Part shown: in pieces, positions 5,776 to 7,647 of the stretch
How positions within the stretch are numbered: the stretch's first letter is position 1
Layout: each line of letters begins with the position of its first letter
Source of the DNA: CAZLWF01 sp031972835
GTDB lineage: Bacteria > Patescibacteriota > Minisyncoccia > Phycocordibacterales > UBA9973
Reading direction: 5' to 3'
Length of the DNA: 7,647 nt
Assembly: GCA_031972835.1 (NCBI GenBank)
Contig: DALYDX010000024.1
Coordinates: 1-7,647 of the forward strand
Program-made: the position numbers and the translations under genes
Notes under the pieces: generated by a model
Told to the model about the DNA's origin: nothing
The model's database searches: none
What the model saw: the letters and a program-made list of their open reading frames with translations, nothing else

Positions 5776-6099
5776 ATGTTTCCTAAAAAACAAAGGATTT
5801 CAAAGAAATCACCTATTTTTAACTCGAAATCAGGTGTTTTTGGCTTGTATAATCGTATAAATACCTTGAAAACAAAGGATGAAATAGCAAAAGTCTCTAT
5901 TATTATACCAAAAAAGGTAATAAAAAGTGCTTATGGCAGAAATAGCCTAAAAAGACACCTGTATCATTACATAAAACCCTTATTTACCAAGGTAAAAAAC
6001 AAAGAAATGGCTATATTTATTAAGGGCCCGCTACCAAAAGATCTAGGTGTTTTAGATAAAGACGTAGATGAGTCTATAAAAAAGGCTTTAAATATATGA
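5776..6099 (+). CDS. rnpA: Ribonuclease P protein component
   Basis: Protein subunit of RNase P, which assists the catalytic RNA (not in this window) in trimming 5' leaders from tRNA precursors. 107 aa, slightly shorter than the usual 115-120. The central core is clear: strand VSIIIPKK (40-47), then VIKSAYGRNSLKRHLYHYIK (48-67), in which RNxxKR (55-60) is the conserved RNA-binding helix motif. The N-terminus is only loosely conserved, with MFPKKQRI in place of the typical KxxRIR opening, and the C-terminus (LDKDVDESIKKALNI) matches the family's final helix. It ends in TGA, the only TGA stop in the window, which overlaps the yidD start as ATGA. No Shine-Dalgarno is visible, so it probably depends on coupling with rpmH. 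Confidence 0.9.
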   Translation: MFPKKQRISKKSPIFNSKSGVFGLYNRINTLKTKDEIAKVSIIIPKKVIKSAYGRNSLKRHLYHYIKPLFTKVKNKEMAIFIKGPLPKDLGVLDKDVDESIKKALNI

Positions 6100-6341
6100 A
6101 AAATATTAAAATAAGCACTATTTTAATCAATTTTTATCAAAAATATCTATCTCCAGACACAGGTTTGCCCAAGAAAATAGGTCTAGTTAACAGACCTGTA
6201 TGTGTTTTTGAACCAACCTGCTCCGAATACACAAAAATTGCAATTGAGCGTTATGGATATATAAAAGGTATAAAAATGGGGATCAAAAGAATTTCCAGGT
6301 GTCACCCTTGGCAGAAAAATCATTTTGATCCAGTTCCATAA
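6096..6341 (+). CDS. yidD: Membrane protein insertion efficiency factor YidD
   Basis: Small membrane-associated protein that aids YidC-dependent insertion; its mechanism is poorly known. 81 aa. The family core is present: FYQKYLSPDTG (13-23), the cysteine motif CVFEPTCSEY (36-45), AIERYGYIKG (49-58), RISRCHPW (65-72) and a terminal DPVP (78-81). The three conserved cysteines are Cys36, Cys42 and Cys69. The usual Gly-Gly before xDPVP is replaced by Asn-His-Phe (75-77). The start overlaps the rnpA stop by 4 nt, and AAAGG at 6081-6085, 10 nt upstream, is one of the few Shine-Dalgarno-like sites in the window. The place between rnpA and yidC is the standard one. Confidence 0.93.
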   Translation: MKNIKISTILINFYQKYLSPDTGLPKKIGLVNRPVCVFEPTCSEYTKIAIERYGYIKGIKMGIKRISRCHPWQKNHFDPVP

Positions 6342-6346
6342 ATAGA

Positions 6347-6374
6347 TTGCAATTTCAGGGTTTATAGATACAAT
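6347..6374 (+). promoter_or_regulatory. Possible internal promoter for yidC (predicted leaderless start)
   Basis: In the 39-nt gap between yidD and yidC, TACAAT (6369-6374, 5 of 6 to the -10 consensus) lies 16 nt after TTGCAA (6347-6352, 4 of 6 to the -35). The expected start, 6381, is the A of the yidC ATG. No Shine-Dalgarno lies before the ATG (GATACAATTGACTA). The -35 match is weak. Confidence 0.4.
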
Positions 6375-6380
6375 TGACTA

Positions 6381-7112
6381 ATGCTATCAAATATTTGGAC
6401 AACTATATTTTACGAGCCGCTATACAATGCGCTTGTTTTTTTTGCGGGAGTTTCTGGGGGTATTGGACCAGCGGTTATAATACTAACTCTTTTGGTAAAG
6501 ATAATACTCTTCCCTCTTACTAAAAAATCTATACTAAGTCAGGCTAAACTATCTGCTTTAAATGAAGAAATAGAGCAAATAAAAAAAGACTACACAGACA
6601 AGACAGAACAATCTAAAAAAACTTTTGAATTATATAAAAAGAACAATGTAAATCCTTTTTCAAGTTGTTTGGTTGTTCTTATACAACTACCGATAATCAT
6701 CGCCTTATATCAAGTGTTTATGAGAGGTCTGGAGTCTAGTACTGGAGTTTTGTATTCTTTTGTTCACTTACCACAAGGACTATCAACAGTGTTCTTGGGT
6801 ATAAATCTTGAGGGCAAGAGTATTATCTTTGCAATACTTGCAGGTGTAACACAATTTATCCAAATGAAAATAAGTATGTCTATGGTCAAGAAAGCAGACA
6901 GTTCAGATACTTCATTCAAAGGACAGATGGCAAAAAGTATGCAATTTCAAATGAAATACATACTACCAGTATTTATAGCTTTTGTTGCGTATACAGTTTC
7001 TGCTGCTATCGCACTATACTGGGTTGTAAGTAATACTATAACCATAATTCAAGAATTGATGATTAGATCAAAAGCTGGTCTGATTTCTAAAAAAGAATTA
7101 ATGAAATTTTAA
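6381..7112 (+). CDS. yidC: Membrane protein insertase YidC (Oxa1/YidC/Alb3 family)
   Basis: Inserts and folds membrane proteins with or without SecYEG. 243 aa, the compact form without the large periplasmic domain of proteobacterial YidC and without a lipobox. Membrane segments are at about 29-48, 96-116, 147-163 and 194-225 (the last long enough for two), plus an amphipathic or membrane N-terminus at about 8-24. Family blocks include WTTIFYEPLYNALVFF (6-21), LTLLVKIILFPLTKKS (35-50), a charged cytoplasmic hairpin (about 55-90), then NPFSSCLVVLIQLPIIIALY (91-110). The groove position that is Arg in Bacillus-type YidC is Lys40. The gap after yidD holds a possible own promoter. jag starts 1 nt after the stop. 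Confidence 0.96.
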   Translation: MLSNIWTTIFYEPLYNALVFFAGVSGGIGPAVIILTLLVKIILFPLTKKSILSQAKLSALNEEIEQIKKDYTDKTEQSKKTFELYKKNNVNPFSSCLVVLIQLPIIIALYQVFMRGLESSTGVLYSFVHLPQGLSTVFLGINLEGKSIIFAILAGVTQFIQMKISMSMVKKADSSDTSFKGQMAKSMQFQMKYILPVFIAFVAYTVSAAIALYWVVSNTITIIQELMIRSKAGLISKKELMKF

Positions 7113-7113
7113 A

Positions 7114-7584
7114 ATGAAACCAGAAGATGCAAAAAATATAATCAACGAACTGATCTCTCTTACTGGAATCCCAACAGAAGATACAGATTTTGCATTTGAT
7201 GACGAGAGTGGACATTATTGGTTTCGTATAAACACTAGAGATTCTAGATTCTTCATAGGAAAAGACGGAGAGACACTCAAGGCTCTAAATTATATTTTTC
7301 GTAAGATTCTTGAATCCAAGAATACAGAAGAGAATAATTCTATTAATGTATTAATCGACGTAAACAATTATCAGAAAACAAGAATCGAAAGTCTTAAAGC
7401 CACTGCTCACATGATGGCCGAGCGTGCAAGATACTTCAAATCAAATATAGAAATTGATCCTATGAGTGCTTTTGAGCGCAGGATTATACATACATTTCTA
7501 GAGAGTAAAACTGATATAAAAACTGAGTCTACTGGTATCGGCCCACAAAGGAGAGTTGTAATCAAATATATTGGAAATATATAA
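7114..7584 (+). CDS. jag: Jag/KhpB RNA-binding protein (KH and R3H domains)
   Basis: Single-strand nucleic acid-binding protein, known in Firmicutes as an RNA chaperone partner (KhpB/EloR) linked to cell elongation and division. 156 aa. The type-II KH-like domain occupies about 5-83 with the loop IGKDGETLKALNYI (48-61). The R3H domain occupies about 88-152 with DPMSAFERRIIHTFLE (115-130), where Arg122 and His126 form the RxxxH signature, and GIGPQRRVVI (141-150). The N-terminal Jag-N domain of the Bacillus protein is absent; this short form is common outside Firmicutes. The start is 1 nt after the yidC stop and has no Shine-Dalgarno, so translation is probably coupled. Last gene of the operon, followed at once by a terminator. 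Linkage to a PBP gene across the origin is only positional. Confidence 0.93.
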   Translation: MKPEDAKNIINELISLTGIPTEDTDFAFDDESGHYWFRINTRDSRFFIGKDGETLKALNYIFRKILESKNTEENNSINVLIDVNNYQKTRIESLKATAHMMAERARYFKSNIEIDPMSAFERRIIHTFLESKTDIKTESTGIGPQRRVVIKYIGNI

Positions 7585-7585
7585 G

Positions 7586-7614
7586 AATCCCCTGCTAGGG
7601 GGTTTTCTTTTTTT
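7586..7614 (+). terminator. Rho-independent terminator of the rpmH-jag operon
   Basis: AATCCCCT, a 3-nt GCT loop and AGGGGGTT pair as an 8-bp stem (one U-G wobble), followed by TTCTTTTTTT. It begins 2 nt after the jag stop. It is the only strong hairpin-plus-T-tract that I see in the window and it works on the plus strand only. Confidence 0.9.
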
Positions 7615-7647
7615 GTGACCTTTGCCATGTAAGAGGTTATATAGAGT

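Noticed and set aside
5796..5820. Inverted repeat GATTTC-AAA-GAAATC followed by a T-rich run early in rnpA
   Set aside because: Six-bp weak stem with the T-run displaced by several bases; it is coding DNA in an AT-rich genome, so an attenuator is not supported.
5776..6341. Recoding of TGA as glycine or a rnpA-yidD fusion, as in Gracilibacteria or SR1
   Set aside because: rnpA and yidD are in different frames, the family lengths fit a TGA stop, and no other gene contains an in-frame TGA.
7407..7628. 73-aa minus-strand reading frame over the end of jag and the terminator
   Set aside because: It is antisense to the R3H domain and would be translated across the terminator stem; no family resemblance or start signal.
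7613..7647. Possible promoter for a gene beyond the window (TTGTGA ... TATATA)
   Set aside because: Both hexamers match only 4 of 6 positions at 19-nt spacing and the downstream gene is not visible.
1..7647. CRISPR array, insertion sequence, tRNA, rRNA, phage or defence genes
   Set aside because: No spaced repeats, transposase motifs, cloverleaf-like sequences or foreign-looking genes were seen; the window is filled by core genes.

Overview
The window is a chromosomal replication-origin neighbourhood of a small-genome, AT-rich bacterium (about one third G+C by eye). I think it comes from the Patescibacteria (Candidate Phyla Radiation, Parcubacteria-like). The reasons are the L34 protein that opens MSQTYQPKKKKRARTHGF, short versions of RnpA, YidC and Jag, no recF or gyrB after dnaN, and a class A penicillin-binding protein with a C-terminal Ig-like domain. 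The standard bacterial code fits: TAA and TAG stops dominate and one gene (rnpA) ends in TGA. Taxonomy is inferred from protein character only.

Layout. (1) 65-2575, plus strand: bifunctional peptidoglycan synthase (class A PBP). (2) 2572-3932, minus strand: dnaN followed 2 nt later by a small gene that I read tentatively as a reduced DUF721/DciA-type protein. Its stop codon overlaps the stop of the PBP gene tail to tail. (3) 3933-4137: AT-rich intergenic region with several DnaA boxes, the probable main oriC segment. (4) 4138-5487, minus strand: dnaA. (5) 5488-5636: divergent intergenic region with a second DnaA-box cluster, the dnaA promoter and a well-formed rpmH promoter. (6) 5637-7584, plus strand: rpmH-rnpA-yidD-yidC-jag, closed by a strong intrinsic terminator at 7586-7614.

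How it fits together. The arrangement rpmH / boxes / dnaA / boxes / dnaN is the ancestral bacterial origin layout, as in Bacillus subtilis, with box clusters on both sides of dnaA. DnaA opens the origin, DnaN clamps the polymerase, and the small protein after dnaN may help helicase loading. The rightward operon links ribosome and tRNA maturation (L34, RNase P protein) with membrane-protein insertion (YidD, YidC) and an RNA-binding regulator (Jag/KhpB). If replication starts at the boxes, both the dnaA/dnaN side and the rpmH operon are co-oriented with their forks, while the PBP gene is head-on.

The gene content is core and ordinary. The points worth a second look are promoter geometry that predicts leaderless mRNAs for rpmH and yidC, the scarcity of Shine-Dalgarno sequences, the bipartite origin with iteron-like repeats, and the small protein that takes the place of recF.
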